Positions 23,908 through 32,859 of a DNA stretch of 64,000 bases are shown one piece after another (positions within the stretch are counted from its first letter, which is position 1; every line of letters starts with the position of its first letter). Under the pieces are notes generated by a model. It was not told the DNA's origin and searched no databases. It was given only the letters and a program-made list of their open reading frames with translations. Source of the stretch: Bacilli bacterium. GTDB lineage: Bacteria > Bacillota_I > Bacilli_A > RF39 > UBA660. Both the position numbers and the translations under genes were made by a program. The stretch spans positions 1 through 64,000 of the forward strand of contig JAFXTH010000023.1 of assembly GCA_017525035.1 (NCBI GenBank), read 5' to 3'.

Positions 23908-26525
23908 TTGCGTCCTTTGATTGTGGCTTGTGCAGCAGCAAGTCTAGCTATAGGTACTCTAAATGGTGAGCATGATACATAAGTTAATCCAACACTATTG
24001 AAGAATTCAACAGATGCAGGGTCTCCACCATGTTCTCCACAAACACCTAACTTAAGATTTGGTCTTTCGCTTCTTCCAAGTTCAGCAGCCATCTTAATAA
24101 GTTTTCCAACACCTTTTTGGTCAACTTTAGCAAATGGATCTTGTTCATAAATCTTATTTTCATAGTAAGATCCTAAGAACTTACCTGCATCATCTCTTGA
24201 GAATCCAAATGTCATTTGAGTTAAGTCATTAGTTCCAAATGAGAAGAATTCAGCTTCTTTAGCAATTTCATCTGCAAGAAGTGCAGCTCTTGGAATTTCG
24301 ATCATTGTACCAATATGGTATTCCATATTAGATTTCTTTTCTTTCTTAACTTGTTCAGCAGTTTCTACAACTACATCTTTAACAAATTTTAATTCTTTAA
24401 CTTCTCCAACAAGTGGGATCATGATTTCAGGAACGATATCGTATCCATCTTCTTCCTTAACTTCGATAGCAGCTTCCATTAATGCTCTTGTTTGCATTCT
24501 AGCTATTTCTGGATAAGTAACAGCTAAACGGCATCCTCTGTGTCCCATCATTGGGTTAAATTCATGAAGTTCATCACATACTTTTTCAATATGCTCAACA
24601 GTCATTCCCATTGCTTTAGCAAGGTCTTTCATTTCTTTTTCTGTCTTTGGTACAAACTCATGAAGAGGTGGGTCAATGTATCTAACAGTCATTGGTTTTC
24701 CCTTTAACTCTTTGTACATAGCTTTGAAGTCACCTTTTTGATAAGGAATTAATAAGTTAAGATATTTTTCTCTATCTTCAACTGTTTCAGATAAAATCAT
24801 TCTTCTTAAGTTGAAAATTCTTTCTTCATCAAAGAACATATGCTCTGTACGGCAAAGTCCGATACCTTCTGCTCCAAGTTCAATAGCTTTCTTAGTGTCT
24901 CTTGGAGTATCTGCATTAGTTCTAACACCTAATTTTCTATATTTGTCTGCCCATTCCATAACACGACCAAATTCTCCAGCGATTGTTGCATCAACTGTCT
25001 TAATTGCTCCGTCATAGATATTACCAGTAGAACCATCGATAGAGATTACATCTCCTTCTTTGTATGTCTTACCAGCTAGTTCAAATTTCTTATTAGCTTC
25101 ATCCATCTTGATATCTCCACATCCAGATACACAGCAAGTTCCCATTCCACGAGCTACAACAGCAGCATGTGAAGTCATTCCTCCACGAACTGTTAAGATT
25201 CCTTGTGAAACTTTCATTCCTGTAATATCTTCTGGTGAAGTTTCAAGTCTTACTAATACAACTTTCTTTCCATTAGCAGCCCATTTTTCTGCATCCTCAG
25301 CTGAGAATACGATTTGACCACAAGCAGCACCTGGAGATGCTCCTAAACCTTTTCCTACTGGTTTAGCTTCTTTTAATGCTTTTGCATCAAATTGTGGGTG
25401 TAATAATGTATCTAAGTTTCTTGGGTCGATCATTGCTACTGCTTCTTCTTCAGTACGCATTCCCTCATCAACTAAGTCACATGCGATTTTTAAAGCAGCT
25501 TTTGCAGTTCTCTTACCATTTCTTGTTTGTAACATATAAAGTTTTCCATGTTCAACAGTAAATTCCATGTCTTGCATGTCTCTATAATGTTCTTCAAGAA
25601 TTCTACAAACTTCTTTAAATTGTTTGAATGCCTCTGGGAATTTTTCTTCCATCTCAGCAATCTTCATTGGAGTACGAACACCTGCAACAACGTCTTCACC
25701 TTGTGCATTTGTTAAGAATTCTCCAAATAATCCTTTTTCTCCTGTTGCTGGGTCACGAGTAAATGCAACACCAGTTCCACAGTCATCTCCCATATTACCA
25801 AAAGCCATTGATTGAACGTTTACAGCAGTTCCCCAAGAATAAGGAATGTCATTATCTCTTCTATAAACGTTAGCTCTTGGGTTATCCCATGAACGGAATA
25901 CAGCTTTAATAGCTCCCATTAATTGTTCTTTTGGATCACTAGGAAATTCCTTTCCAATTTTCTTTTTATATTCAGCTTTGAATTGTCCAGCTAATTCTTT
26001 TAAATCATCTGCAGTTAACTCAACGTCTTGAGTAACTTTCTTCTTAGCTTTCATTTTGTCTATTAATTCTTCAAAGTATTTTTTACCAACTTCCATTACT
26101 ACGTCAGAATACATTTGAATAAATCTTCTATAGCAGTCCCAAGCCCATCTTGGATTGTTACTTTTCTTAGCAAGTACATCAACTACTTCTTCGTTAAGTC
26201 CTAAGTTAAGAATTGTATCCATCATTCCTGGCATTGAAGCTCTAGCACCACTTCTTACTGAAACTAAAAGAGGATTTTCTTTATCTCCAAATTTCTTTCC
26301 AGTCATTTTTTCCATTTTTTCTATGTACTCATTGATTTGGCTTTGAATTTCTTCATTAATTTCTCTACCATCTTCATAATACTTAGTACATGCTTCTGTA
26401 GTGATAGTAAAACCTTGAGGTACTGGTAAACCAATGTTAGTCATTTCTGCTAAGTTAGCACCTTTTCCACCTAAAAGGTTTCTCATATCAGCGTTTCCTT
26501 CTTTGAAGGTATAAACATATTTCAT
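23901..26525 (-). CDS. ppdK: Pyruvate, phosphate dikinase, C-terminus replaced by the integrated element
   Basis: The 874-residue enzyme interconverts pyruvate + ATP + Pi and PEP + AMP + PPi. The N-terminal ATP-grasp part begins YTFKEGNADMRNLLGGKGAN. The swivelling phosphohistidine domain has GGMTSHAAVVARGMG near 450-465, His being phosphorylated. The PEP/pyruvate barrel ends with GVCGEHGGDP near 830 and SCSPFRVPIARLAAAQ. After AAAQ the last residues (A-T-I-K-G-R-K-N) and the TAG come from the element; the native tail lies at 15016-15073. All catalytic regions are intact, so the enzyme should work. Start at ATG 26525, with AAAGGATGATTATTTA and TATAAT upstream. With pyruvate kinase also encoded, it probably serves PPi-linked glycolysis. 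Confidence 0.95.
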   Translation of the reverse strand: MKYVYTFKEGNADMRNLLGGKGANLAEMTNIGLPVPQGFTITTEACTKYYEDGREINEEIQSQINEYIEKMEKMTGKKFGDKENPLLVSVRSGARASMPGMMDTILNLGLNEEVVDVLAKKSNNPRWAWDCYRRFIQMYSDVVMEVGKKYFEELIDKMKAKKKVTQDVELTADDLKELAGQFKAEYKKKIGKEFPSDPKEQLMGAIKAVFRSWDNPRANVYRRDNDIPYSWGTAVNVQSMAFGNMGDDCGTGVAFTRDPATGEKGLFGEFLTNAQGEDVVAGVRTPMKIAEMEEKFPEAFKQFKEVCRILEEHYRDMQDMEFTVEHGKLYMLQTRNGKRTAKAALKIACDLVDEGMRTEEEAVAMIDPRNLDTLLHPQFDAKALKEAKPVGKGLGASPGAACGQIVFSAEDAEKWAANGKKVVLVRLETSPEDITGMKVSQGILTVRGGMTSHAAVVARGMGTCCVSGCGDIKMDEANKKFELAGKTYKEGDVISIDGSTGNIYDGAIKTVDATIAGEFGRVMEWADKYRKLGVRTNADTPRDTKKAIELGAEGIGLCRTEHMFFDEERIFNLRRMILSETVEDREKYLNLLIPYQKGDFKAMYKELKGKPMTVRYIDPPLHEFVPKTEKEMKDLAKAMGMTVEHIEKVCDELHEFNPMMGHRGCRLAVTYPEIARMQTRALMEAAIEVKEEDGYDIVPEIMIPLVGEVKELKFVKDVVVETAEQVKKEKKSNMEYHIGTMIEIPRAALLADEIAKEAEFFSFGTNDLTQMTFGFSRDDAGKFLGSYYENKIYEQDPFAKVDQKGVGKLIKMAAELGRSERPNLKLGVCGEHGGDPASVEFFNSVGLTYVSCSPFRVPIARLAAAQATIKGRKN
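23915..23931. repeat. attR core within ppdK
   Basis: ctttgattgTGgcttgt, in frame within the ppdK coding sequence (codons for Q-A-T-I-K), matching attL in 15 of 17 positions. Confidence 0.75.
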
Positions 26526-26595
26526 TAAATAATCATCCTTTCTTTCGAGTGATATTATATCAAATATTGTCGAGTAAAATCAACATATTTTATAA

Positions 26596-26623
26596 GAAAA
26601 AAGAAACATTTACAGTTTCTTTT
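26596..26623 (-). terminator. Terminator of the SecA-like gene
   Basis: AAAAGAAAC/GTTTCTTTT stem with a 7-base loop and a T-containing tail on the minus strand; it overlaps the final codons and stop. Confidence 0.6.
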
Positions 26624-29600
26624 CTTCTTCATCAATTATTTCTTTTCTTTGTCTTGTAAGAACTAATCTAGTAGTCTTCTTTCCATCAATCATTGAGCTT
26701 ATAAATTTCATAGGTCTTACATTTAAATTTTTGTATAAATTACTCAAAGAGACACTCTTACCTTTGCTAGTAACTCTATCTATTTTTCTATCAATCCTAT
26801 CTAGTTTTGATTGTTCTCTTTTTTCAACTTTATACTTAATCTCCCTTAATCTTTTTGCAATTGTTAAATTGTTTTCTTGTTTGTCTGATTCATAAGCATC
26901 AAGATTTCCTGTTACTTGATCTTTAGAATATCTTAGTCCAAATCTTTTTTCTTTTAATTGTTCAAGACGTTTATCTTGATCCATAGTTAATGGTAATCCC
27001 ATTAGATGCTTTGTAGCAGTTTTAGAAGCTTCTAGGATTGCTTTTTGTCTTTGTTCATGGAATTCTATTGCAGCATTTGCATCTGCTTGGTTTTCCATTC
27101 CTGCAGACATTGATGTTAATCTCTTTACAATAAAGCTGTGTTCTAGAAGTACTGGAAGATTCTTAATCATATAATCATATTTCATTAATAGTGCTTGTTT
27201 AATTTCAGCAGGTCTACATCTATTCAATCTATCTACAGCTGTTTCAACTATTGCTTTTCTTAATTCTAATACATTAATATTAGCATTTAATACTTCTTGT
27301 GGATCAAATGTTACACCTAAAGATTTTCTAACTTCTAAACATATTGCTGATAAGTTAATACCAATATTTGTATCTTGAAGAGGTGTTAATAAATCATTTT
27401 TACTAATATGTTCTTTATCAATAAATGAAGCTAAGATGGCATCTATCGCATTCTCTATTAATTGAATAGCTTCGCTTCTTATATCAACTTGATCACAAAT
27501 AATTTGTCTTCTTTTTTCTCTATAGTCTTCAACCAATTTAGTTGCATGGCTATCAAGAGCTTGTGTATTTTTTATGTTTTCTTTTACTGCATCTTCATAT
27601 GCTTCTTGCATTGATCTAACTTTACCAGTTATTGCAGAATATCCCATTCCACTAATTCTTAATGAACCATCTTTTCTTCTCTTGAATTTTTTAAAGTATG
27701 ATGTAACAGAGTTCTTACCATCAATTGATCCGATACCTATACGTTTTAAATCATCTGGATAAACATATCTTTCACATTCTCCAGAAATACCATTTCTTCC
27801 TGTTCTTCCTTCTAACTGTCTATCTACTCTAGACATTCTGAAGTATCCACTTGATATTACTTTTAAACCTGTATTTTCAAGTTGCTTTGCACGTTTTTGT
27901 TCATCTTCTTTAGACCATAATCTAACTCTTTCTGAATTCATTAAGGCCTTTTCTACTTTTGATCTTAAAAGAGCCATTTCACCAGTTGTATATTCAACAT
28001 GTCCAACTCTTTGCTCTATTTTTCTTAAATGTGCTCTTAGAGCAATATCAATTATTGTCTCTCTATCTCCACCTACTTTAATATCAGTACCACGTCCAGC
28101 CATTTCAGTTGAAAGTGTAACCATTCCAGGTCTTCCAGCAAGAGCTATTATCTCTGCTTCTTTTTCTTTATCTGTATTTCCAGTAAGTGTATTAAATGAA
28201 ATACCATTTAATCTTAATGCTGCTTGAATATAACCTAATTCTTCAACATTTGATACTACCAACAACACTGGTTGTGGAGGTCTTTTATTTCTTGCTTCTA
28301 AAATAGATTTAACTATTAATCTAACTTTATCTTCTAGTGTAAGTGCAAATTGTGTATCTTTTCTATCTACACCAATAGGTTTCTTCGCACCTTCTAATCT
28401 TCTTCGTCCATAATAACTATAGAAAGCATGCTTAGGAATTTCAATAGTTGCTTTTCCATATACTTCATAGAATAATTTCTTTGCAGAAGTACCAGTCATT
28501 CCACTAAACATATCATATCTTTGGTAGAAATCTTTTTGAGTTATAGAAGATGATGCTGTCATCTCTTTTGCTCTTCCACTTCTTGGAATTCCTTCTTTTA
28601 TTTCTATTGCTTGGTGTAATCCATTTGAATATGTAGAACCTTCTTGAATTCTACCATTCTTCATAACTTTTACTTTTCCACCATCTATAGTGTAATCTTG
28701 ATTTTTAACCATTACTAAGTTTGCCATTGCTGCTTGTTGTAAGTAATGAGCCATTACTGAAGCTTCATGTGACATACCAGTAAGGTATTCTTCATAATTA
28801 GTATGAATTCTTGGATAATTTTTATCATAGATTATTTTATTAGCACCTGTTGATGTAAGTACTACTGATCCTCTTACGACGTTATAATCTACTCCTAGTT
28901 TATATTTAGGATCTGCTAATAATCTTTTCTGATAATAAAGTATATCTGTATTAATATGAAGTGCAAAATAACAGAATTTTAAGAATCCTTCATAAGCATG
29001 ATCTGATATCATGAATTCTCTTTTTTCTCTACAATAAACAACTCCATATTTTGCTTTTATTTGAGAAAAATCATAATGTTTCTCTGATACCATTTCGTTA
29101 TATAAATCTTTACCTGTTTTAAAACCATATAATTGGTCTTCACATACAAGAACTCTTTGTCTTTGAAAAAATGCTTGTGCAAGTTCTTGATATTGGCTTT
29201 GATCAGGTAATAATTCTTTATTTAAGAACATTTTAGCAATGTGACTTGCTTCTTGGAATGTAAGATTTTCTGTTGGTAGTCCTAGTCTTGTTACTTTAGG
29301 TATTATTGGATCTACTGGAACATTAAATGCTATGCATAAATCTCTTAATGACATTCCTGGCATATATGTTGGAGTGTTCTCTGAAATTCTATATGGAACT
29401 TGTGCTGCATCAACTAACGCATCATCAACTTCATCAATTAATGCAAAACCTGGTTTATCAACTCTTTGAACCATTTCATCTCTTCTTTTTATTCCATTAT
29501 CACGTAGATAATCGAAAGCGAAAGTAGCTTTAGCTCCATATGTAATATCTCTTCTATATGCAATTTGTTTCATTTTGTTTAATCTTTTATATAATTGTAC

Positions 29601-30383
29601 TCTTTCATTAGGAGTAAGTTTTTTAGGATCTCTTCCTAATGATACGGCAAGTTCTTCTTCATTTTCTGGTATATATCCAGAAGTTAATCCCAATCCTTCA
29701 AAAATTGGTAAAGTTTCTTCGTAGTCACGGCGTGCAAGATATGAGTTTGCAGTTATTACATGTGCACCTTTTCCTCTTAATGCTTGCAAGAAAACTGGAA
29801 GTACTGCTGATAAAGTTTTACCTTCACCTGTTCCAAGTTCTGCTATATCACCTTCACTAATAGCAATACCAGTAAGTTTTTGAACATCACGTAGAATCAT
29901 GTTAGGTCTTTTATGAAATGCTGTTAAAGCAAGAGATGCTAAAGCATATGCTCTTGGAAGTTCTTTATTAACATCATCATAAGAATTTACATCTTTTATA
30001 TTATCTCTTATTGCTTCTGTTCTTTCAGAAAACCATCTCTTTAAAATTGCTTCATATTGATTCATTAATTTTGGTGATAAATATGATTTATGTACTATTT
30101 GTAAGAAATCATCAGGCACTTTTAAGTCACCTGTAGATGTTTTTACTATTCTTGAGCAATTTATGGTATCAACAAAATGTACTAGTCTACCATTAACTAC
30201 TACTCTTTTTTGGTTTATTTCTTTTAGTATTGGAACTAAAAGTTCTCCAAGAATGCTAGCTATATTGCTATCAAATTCTTGCAAAAGTGCATTTTCTTCG
30301 ACATCAATAAGTTCTAAAGTTTGTTCAAGTCTTTTAATTTCACCACTCTTGATTTTTGCCATTTCTTTGTCATTTACTCTCAT
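26610..30383 (-). CDS. Divergent, long SecA-like preprotein translocase ATPase
   Basis: The protein of about 1257 residues has the SecA motor: Walker A AELGTGEGKT (about 184-193), DYLRDNG, Walker B with ALIDEVDDALVDAA, SGMTGTSAK, MAGRGTDIKVGG and RVDRQLEGRTGRNG. In standard SecA these last motifs read MKTGEGKT and RIDNQLRGRSGRQGDPG, so it is clearly divergent. It has about 85 extra residues before Walker A and roughly 300 extra basic, coiled-coil-like residues at the C-terminus, where no CxCx8CH zinc motif is seen. It may be a SecA2-type accessory ATPase. The ATG at 30383 follows AAAGGTGATTTGT and a TATAAT box. A normal secA would be expected elsewhere. Confidence 0.82.
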   Translation of the reverse strand: MRVNDKEMAKIKSGEIKRLEQTLELIDVEENALLQEFDSNIASILGELLVPILKEINQKRVVVNGRLVHFVDTINCSRIVKTSTGDLKVPDDFLQIVHKSYLSPKLMNQYEAILKRWFSERTEAIRDNIKDVNSYDDVNKELPRAYALASLALTAFHKRPNMILRDVQKLTGIAISEGDIAELGTGEGKTLSAVLPVFLQALRGKGAHVITANSYLARRDYEETLPIFEGLGLTSGYIPENEEELAVSLGRDPKKLTPNERVQLYKRLNKMKQIAYRRDITYGAKATFAFDYLRDNGIKRRDEMVQRVDKPGFALIDEVDDALVDAAQVPYRISENTPTYMPGMSLRDLCIAFNVPVDPIIPKVTRLGLPTENLTFQEASHIAKMFLNKELLPDQSQYQELAQAFFQRQRVLVCEDQLYGFKTGKDLYNEMVSEKHYDFSQIKAKYGVVYCREKREFMISDHAYEGFLKFCYFALHINTDILYYQKRLLADPKYKLGVDYNVVRGSVVLTSTGANKIIYDKNYPRIHTNYEEYLTGMSHEASVMAHYLQQAAMANLVMVKNQDYTIDGGKVKVMKNGRIQEGSTYSNGLHQAIEIKEGIPRSGRAKEMTASSSITQKDFYQRYDMFSGMTGTSAKKLFYEVYGKATIEIPKHAFYSYYGRRRLEGAKKPIGVDRKDTQFALTLEDKVRLIVKSILEARNKRPPQPVLLVVSNVEELGYIQAALRLNGISFNTLTGNTDKEKEAEIIALAGRPGMVTLSTEMAGRGTDIKVGGDRETIIDIALRAHLRKIEQRVGHVEYTTGEMALLRSKVEKALMNSERVRLWSKEDEQKRAKQLENTGLKVISSGYFRMSRVDRQLEGRTGRNGISGECERYVYPDDLKRIGIGSIDGKNSVTSYFKKFKRRKDGSLRISGMGYSAITGKVRSMQEAYEDAVKENIKNTQALDSHATKLVEDYREKRRQIICDQVDIRSEAIQLIENAIDAILASFIDKEHISKNDLLTPLQDTNIGINLSAICLEVRKSLGVTFDPQEVLNANINVLELRKAIVETAVDRLNRCRPAEIKQALLMKYDYMIKNLPVLLEHSFIVKRLTSMSAGMENQADANAAIEFHEQRQKAILEASKTATKHLMGLPLTMDQDKRLEQLKEKRFGLRYSKDQVTGNLDAYESDKQENNLTIAKRLREIKYKVEKREQSKLDRIDRKIDRVTSKGKSVSLSNLYKNLNVRPMKFISSMIDGKKTTRLVLTRQRKEIIDEEEKKL

Positions 30384-30423
30384 ACAAATCACCTTTTATT
30401 ATAAGATAATAATATCACATTAC

Positions 30424-31011
30424 TCACTTCTTATCAATTTTATTTTTTTCTTCAGCATAACATTTAGCACACATTGGTTTATAGGTTACATTATCCTTTC
30501 CATCAATAGCTACTTGTTCACCACTTAAAGTGAATTTATCATTAACAAATCTTGCATTAAAAGAAGCTTTTTTACCACATCTGCATATTGTTCTCATCTC
30601 ATCAATTGAATCCGCAATTTCAAGAAGTCTTGTAGCTCCTTCAAAACCATTTGTTAAAAAGTCTGTTCTAAGTCCAAAGCACATTACAGGTATATTTAGT
30701 TTAACTACTATTTCCATGCATTGATTAACTTGTTCTTTCTTTAAAAATTGTGCTTCATCTACTAATACACAATCTACTTTCTTATATTTCTTTTTTACTA
30801 TATCAAATATATTATCATCAGCTTTTAATAACAAATCTACTTCTCTTTCAAGGCCTATCCTCGATACTATTTTGGTATTACCTTTAGTATCAATAGATGG
30901 TTTTGCTATTACTGCTTTTAAACCATTTTCTTCATAGTTATGATATGTTTGCAATAAAAGTGTCGTTTTACCACAATTCATTGCTCCGTATCTAAAATAT
31001 AATTTAGCCAT
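30424..31011 (-). CDS. tdk: Thymidine kinase (type II)
   Basis: The 195-residue enzyme phosphorylates thymidine for dTMP salvage. It has Walker A GAMNCGKTT (about 9-17), DEAQFL (about 88-93), a lasso region, and zinc-binding cysteine pairs CRCGKK and MCAKCY. The ribosome site overlaps the stop codon of the xer gene 8 bases upstream, so they are cotranscribed. It ends with TGA, which shows that TGA is a stop codon in this organism. Confidence 0.94.
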   Translation of the reverse strand: MAKLYFRYGAMNCGKTTLLLQTYHNYEENGLKAVIAKPSIDTKGNTKIVSRIGLEREVDLLLKADDNIFDIVKKKYKKVDCVLVDEAQFLKKEQVNQCMEIVVKLNIPVMCFGLRTDFLTNGFEGATRLLEIADSIDEMRTICRCGKKASFNARFVNDKFTLSGEQVAIDGKDNVTYKPMCAKCYAEEKNKIDKK

Positions 31012-31019
31012 GTTGCCTC

Positions 31020-31898
31020 CTATTTCTTTGCTCTTGGATGTGTTTTAAAATATACATCTTTTAATCTATCTGTTGTGACATGAGTATATATTGCTGTTGC
31101 AGTTAAACTTTCATGTCCTAATAATTCTTGTACTGACAATATATCGCAACCTTCATTCAATAAATGTGTTGCAAAACTGTGTCTTAACATATGTGGTGAA
31201 ATTTTCTTTTTAACATTTGTATTCTTAATTACTTCATCAAGAATATATCTAACTCCTCTAGTTGTTAGTTTCCCACCATTCTTATTTAAAAAGAGATAAT
31301 CACTATTATTTTTATTTAATTCTTTATAACCATCACTTAAATATAAATCAAGTACCTCTTTAGCATAATCACCTATTCGTGTAATTCTTTCTTTATTACC
31401 TTTTCCCAAAACTTTAATCTCTTCGCCATTAAAATCTTTCGTCTTCATATTAACAAGTTCGCTAACACGAACCCCTGAAGCATATAACACTTCTAGTATT
31501 AATCTATTTCTTTGTCCCAATGGTTCTGATAAATCAATTGAATCAAACATTTCTTCAAGTTCATTGTAATAGAAAAATCTAGGAAGTTTCTTTTCCTTTT
31601 TTGGTGATTTAATTAATATAAATGGATTATTAGTAGTATATTCTCTATTTATTAAGAACTTATAAAATCCCCTTAATGAACTTAACTTTCTTGATACTGT
31701 AGTGGCTTTATTCTTCTTTTTGTCTAACTCCATCAAAAAAAAACGAACATCCTCATATTTAATAGTTAAAAGTTCCAATCCTTCTTGTTTTATAAAATCA
31801 TAAAACTCTACTAAATCTTCTTCATAACTATCAATAGTTTCTTGTGAATAGTTCTTTTCATATTTTAAGTATTTTAAGTATTCTTCCAAATATTTCAT
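31020..31898 (-). CDS. xerD: Tyrosine recombinase of the XerC/XerD family
   Basis: The 292-residue protein has an N-terminal SAM-like core-binding domain (about 1-85) and a catalytic domain with Arg in YASGVRVSELV (about 150), Lys in GKGNKERI, HMLRHSFATHLL (His-x-x-Arg, about 239), GHES and the nucleophile Tyr in ATAIYTHVT (about 275). It resolves chromosome dimers with a partner Xer at dif. The XerC/XerD distinction cannot be made safely here. AGGGTGGCAAT precedes the ATG; thymidine kinase follows. Confidence 0.88.
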   Translation of the reverse strand: MKYLEEYLKYLKYEKNYSQETIDSYEEDLVEFYDFIKQEGLELLTIKYEDVRFFLMELDKKKNKATTVSRKLSSLRGFYKFLINREYTTNNPFILIKSPKKEKKLPRFFYYNELEEMFDSIDLSEPLGQRNRLILEVLYASGVRVSELVNMKTKDFNGEEIKVLGKGNKERITRIGDYAKEVLDLYLSDGYKELNKNNSDYLFLNKNGGKLTTRGVRYILDEVIKNTNVKKKISPHMLRHSFATHLLNEGCDILSVQELLGHESLTATAIYTHVTTDRLKDVYFKTHPRAKK

Positions 31899-31932
31899 AT
31901 TGCCACCCTACTATAAGAATATTTTACCACAA

Positions 31933-31968
31933 AAAATAGAAACTTAACACCATATAAGTTTCTATTTT
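31933..31968 (-). terminator. Strong terminator after the 251-residue hypothetical gene
   Basis: A 13-bp perfect stem (AAAATAGAAACTT at 31933-31945 with AAGTTTCTATTTT at 31956-31968) and a 10-base loop, T run on the minus strand. It overlaps the stop codon. Confidence 0.8.
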
Positions 31969-32722
31969 AATATCCTAAATATCTATTCTTTTTTATTAGT
32001 CTATAACTTGTATTTTTCATTCTTCTCAATTTCAAGTTTTTAACTGATAATTCACCAATTAAACCATTATATCTAGTCATAGCATACTTCATTTGTCTAC
32101 TGTAATAATAGAAATCATTATCATCAAGTTCTGTTATTTCTCTTTTTATTTCTGCAAGCATATCTTCATATACTAGTCTTAAATATCCAAGTTTTCTTGT
32201 TTTTAATCTATATTTAAATAAATCTCTAAATCTTATATAAAACTTATCATTGTAATTGATGATATTTATTCCTTGTTTTCTTACGAAAGAAGCTTCTTTC
32301 TCTGTTAAATCAATCAATTTATTTAAGAATTCGCTTAATATTCCTAGTGATAGAACTAATCTTGTAAATAATTGATTCTTACTATTAAATAATAGCTTTC
32401 TTGCTTTTTCTACTTCAGTTATTTTTCCTTCGTATGGATCATCTTCAAAAACCAAATCTTCTTTTATATTAAAAAGTATTGGGATTTCTTCTTTGCTTAC
32501 TACACTTTTGGCATAAGTTATTGCAAGATGACCTTCAACATTTCCATTGTCTCTTATAAAATTTAAAATCTTGTCCTTATTGTAATAATGTGCAATAAAA
32601 TCTTTTTCATCGCGATATGGCGAAGTGTGCCTATCCATTGAATAAAGTGGTTCTGTTTCTAATCTTAGAATCTTTTCTTTATTGCCAACATTGATTACAT
32701 AATTTAGTGTTGCTTTATTCAT
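31967..32722 (-). CDS. Hypothetical protein, basic C-terminus
   Basis: I do not recognise this 251-residue protein. It is soluble with a strand-rich N-terminus and a helical, strongly basic second half (FRDLFKYRLKTRKLGYLRL, LKLRRMKNTSYRLIKKNRYLGY), so nucleic-acid or membrane-surface contact is possible. GAGGTGGTTAC precedes the ATG. It is transcribed away from lexA, from the same intergenic region, so LexA control is conceivable. Confidence 0.6.
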   Translation of the reverse strand: MNKATLNYVINVGNKEKILRLETEPLYSMDRHTSPYRDEKDFIAHYYNKDKILNFIRDNGNVEGHLAITYAKSVVSKEEIPILFNIKEDLVFEDDPYEGKITEVEKARKLLFNSKNQLFTRLVLSLGILSEFLNKLIDLTEKEASFVRKQGINIINYNDKFYIRFRDLFKYRLKTRKLGYLRLVYEDMLAEIKREITELDDNDFYYYSRQMKYAMTRYNGLIGELSVKNLKLRRMKNTSYRLIKKNRYLGY

Positions 32723-32789
32723 GTAACCACCTCTTTATTAACTATCTAATATTAAGGCAAGATGTTAGGATATCAAATATGGCATAATT

Positions 32790-32832
32790 TGTCAATATAA
32801 AACAATTGTTTGACACTACTTTTTTTATATGC
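32790..32832 (+). promoter_or_regulatory. lexA promoter with palindromic candidate operator
   Basis: TTGACA (32810-32815) is followed after 17 bases by TAATAT. A perfect 12-bp palindrome AAACAATTGTTT (32800-32811) abuts and overlaps the -35 box, and a wider TGTCAA/TTGACA repeat surrounds it. It is not the classical Bacillus CGAAC-type box, but its placement fits autoregulation. Confidence 0.6.
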
Positions 32833-32859
32833 TAATATTTAAGTGAAAGGAAGTGCCTC

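Larger units (their letters stand above)
15057..23931. mobile_element. Serine-recombinase integrative element in the 3' end of ppdK, carrying defence cargo
   Basis: The element is bounded by near-identical 17-bp cores and is about 8.86 kb. A large serine recombinase gene sits about 80 bp from the left end, as is usual for integrases next to attP. Cargo is a GHKL-ATPase three-gene operon, a small coiled-coil gene and a restriction-modification module; all genes point leftward. There are no phage structural, replication or conjugation genes. The right end supplies ppdK with codons for its last residues, a TAG stop and a terminator. Joining the two ends gives an attP with 9-bp inverted arms (TACTAATTT at 23899-23907, AAATTAGTA at 15084-15092) roughly centred on the core. 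Confidence 0.85.

Noticed and set aside
15057..23931. The element as a prophage or conjugative transposon.
   Set aside because: Only the recombinase and cargo genes are present; no structural, lysis, replication, relaxase or type IV secretion genes are seen.
24811..29860. Plus-strand open frames of 60-85 codons antisense to ppdK and the SecA-like gene.
   Set aside because: They lack ribosome sites and recognisable products and arise from codon use of the real minus-strand genes.
30424..30426. Mycoplasma-type genetic code (TGA = Trp), suggested by the very low GC.
   Set aside because: Thymidine kinase ends properly at TGA directly after its zinc-site cysteines, and conserved tryptophans elsewhere use TGG. 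Cell-wall genes also argue against mycoplasmas.
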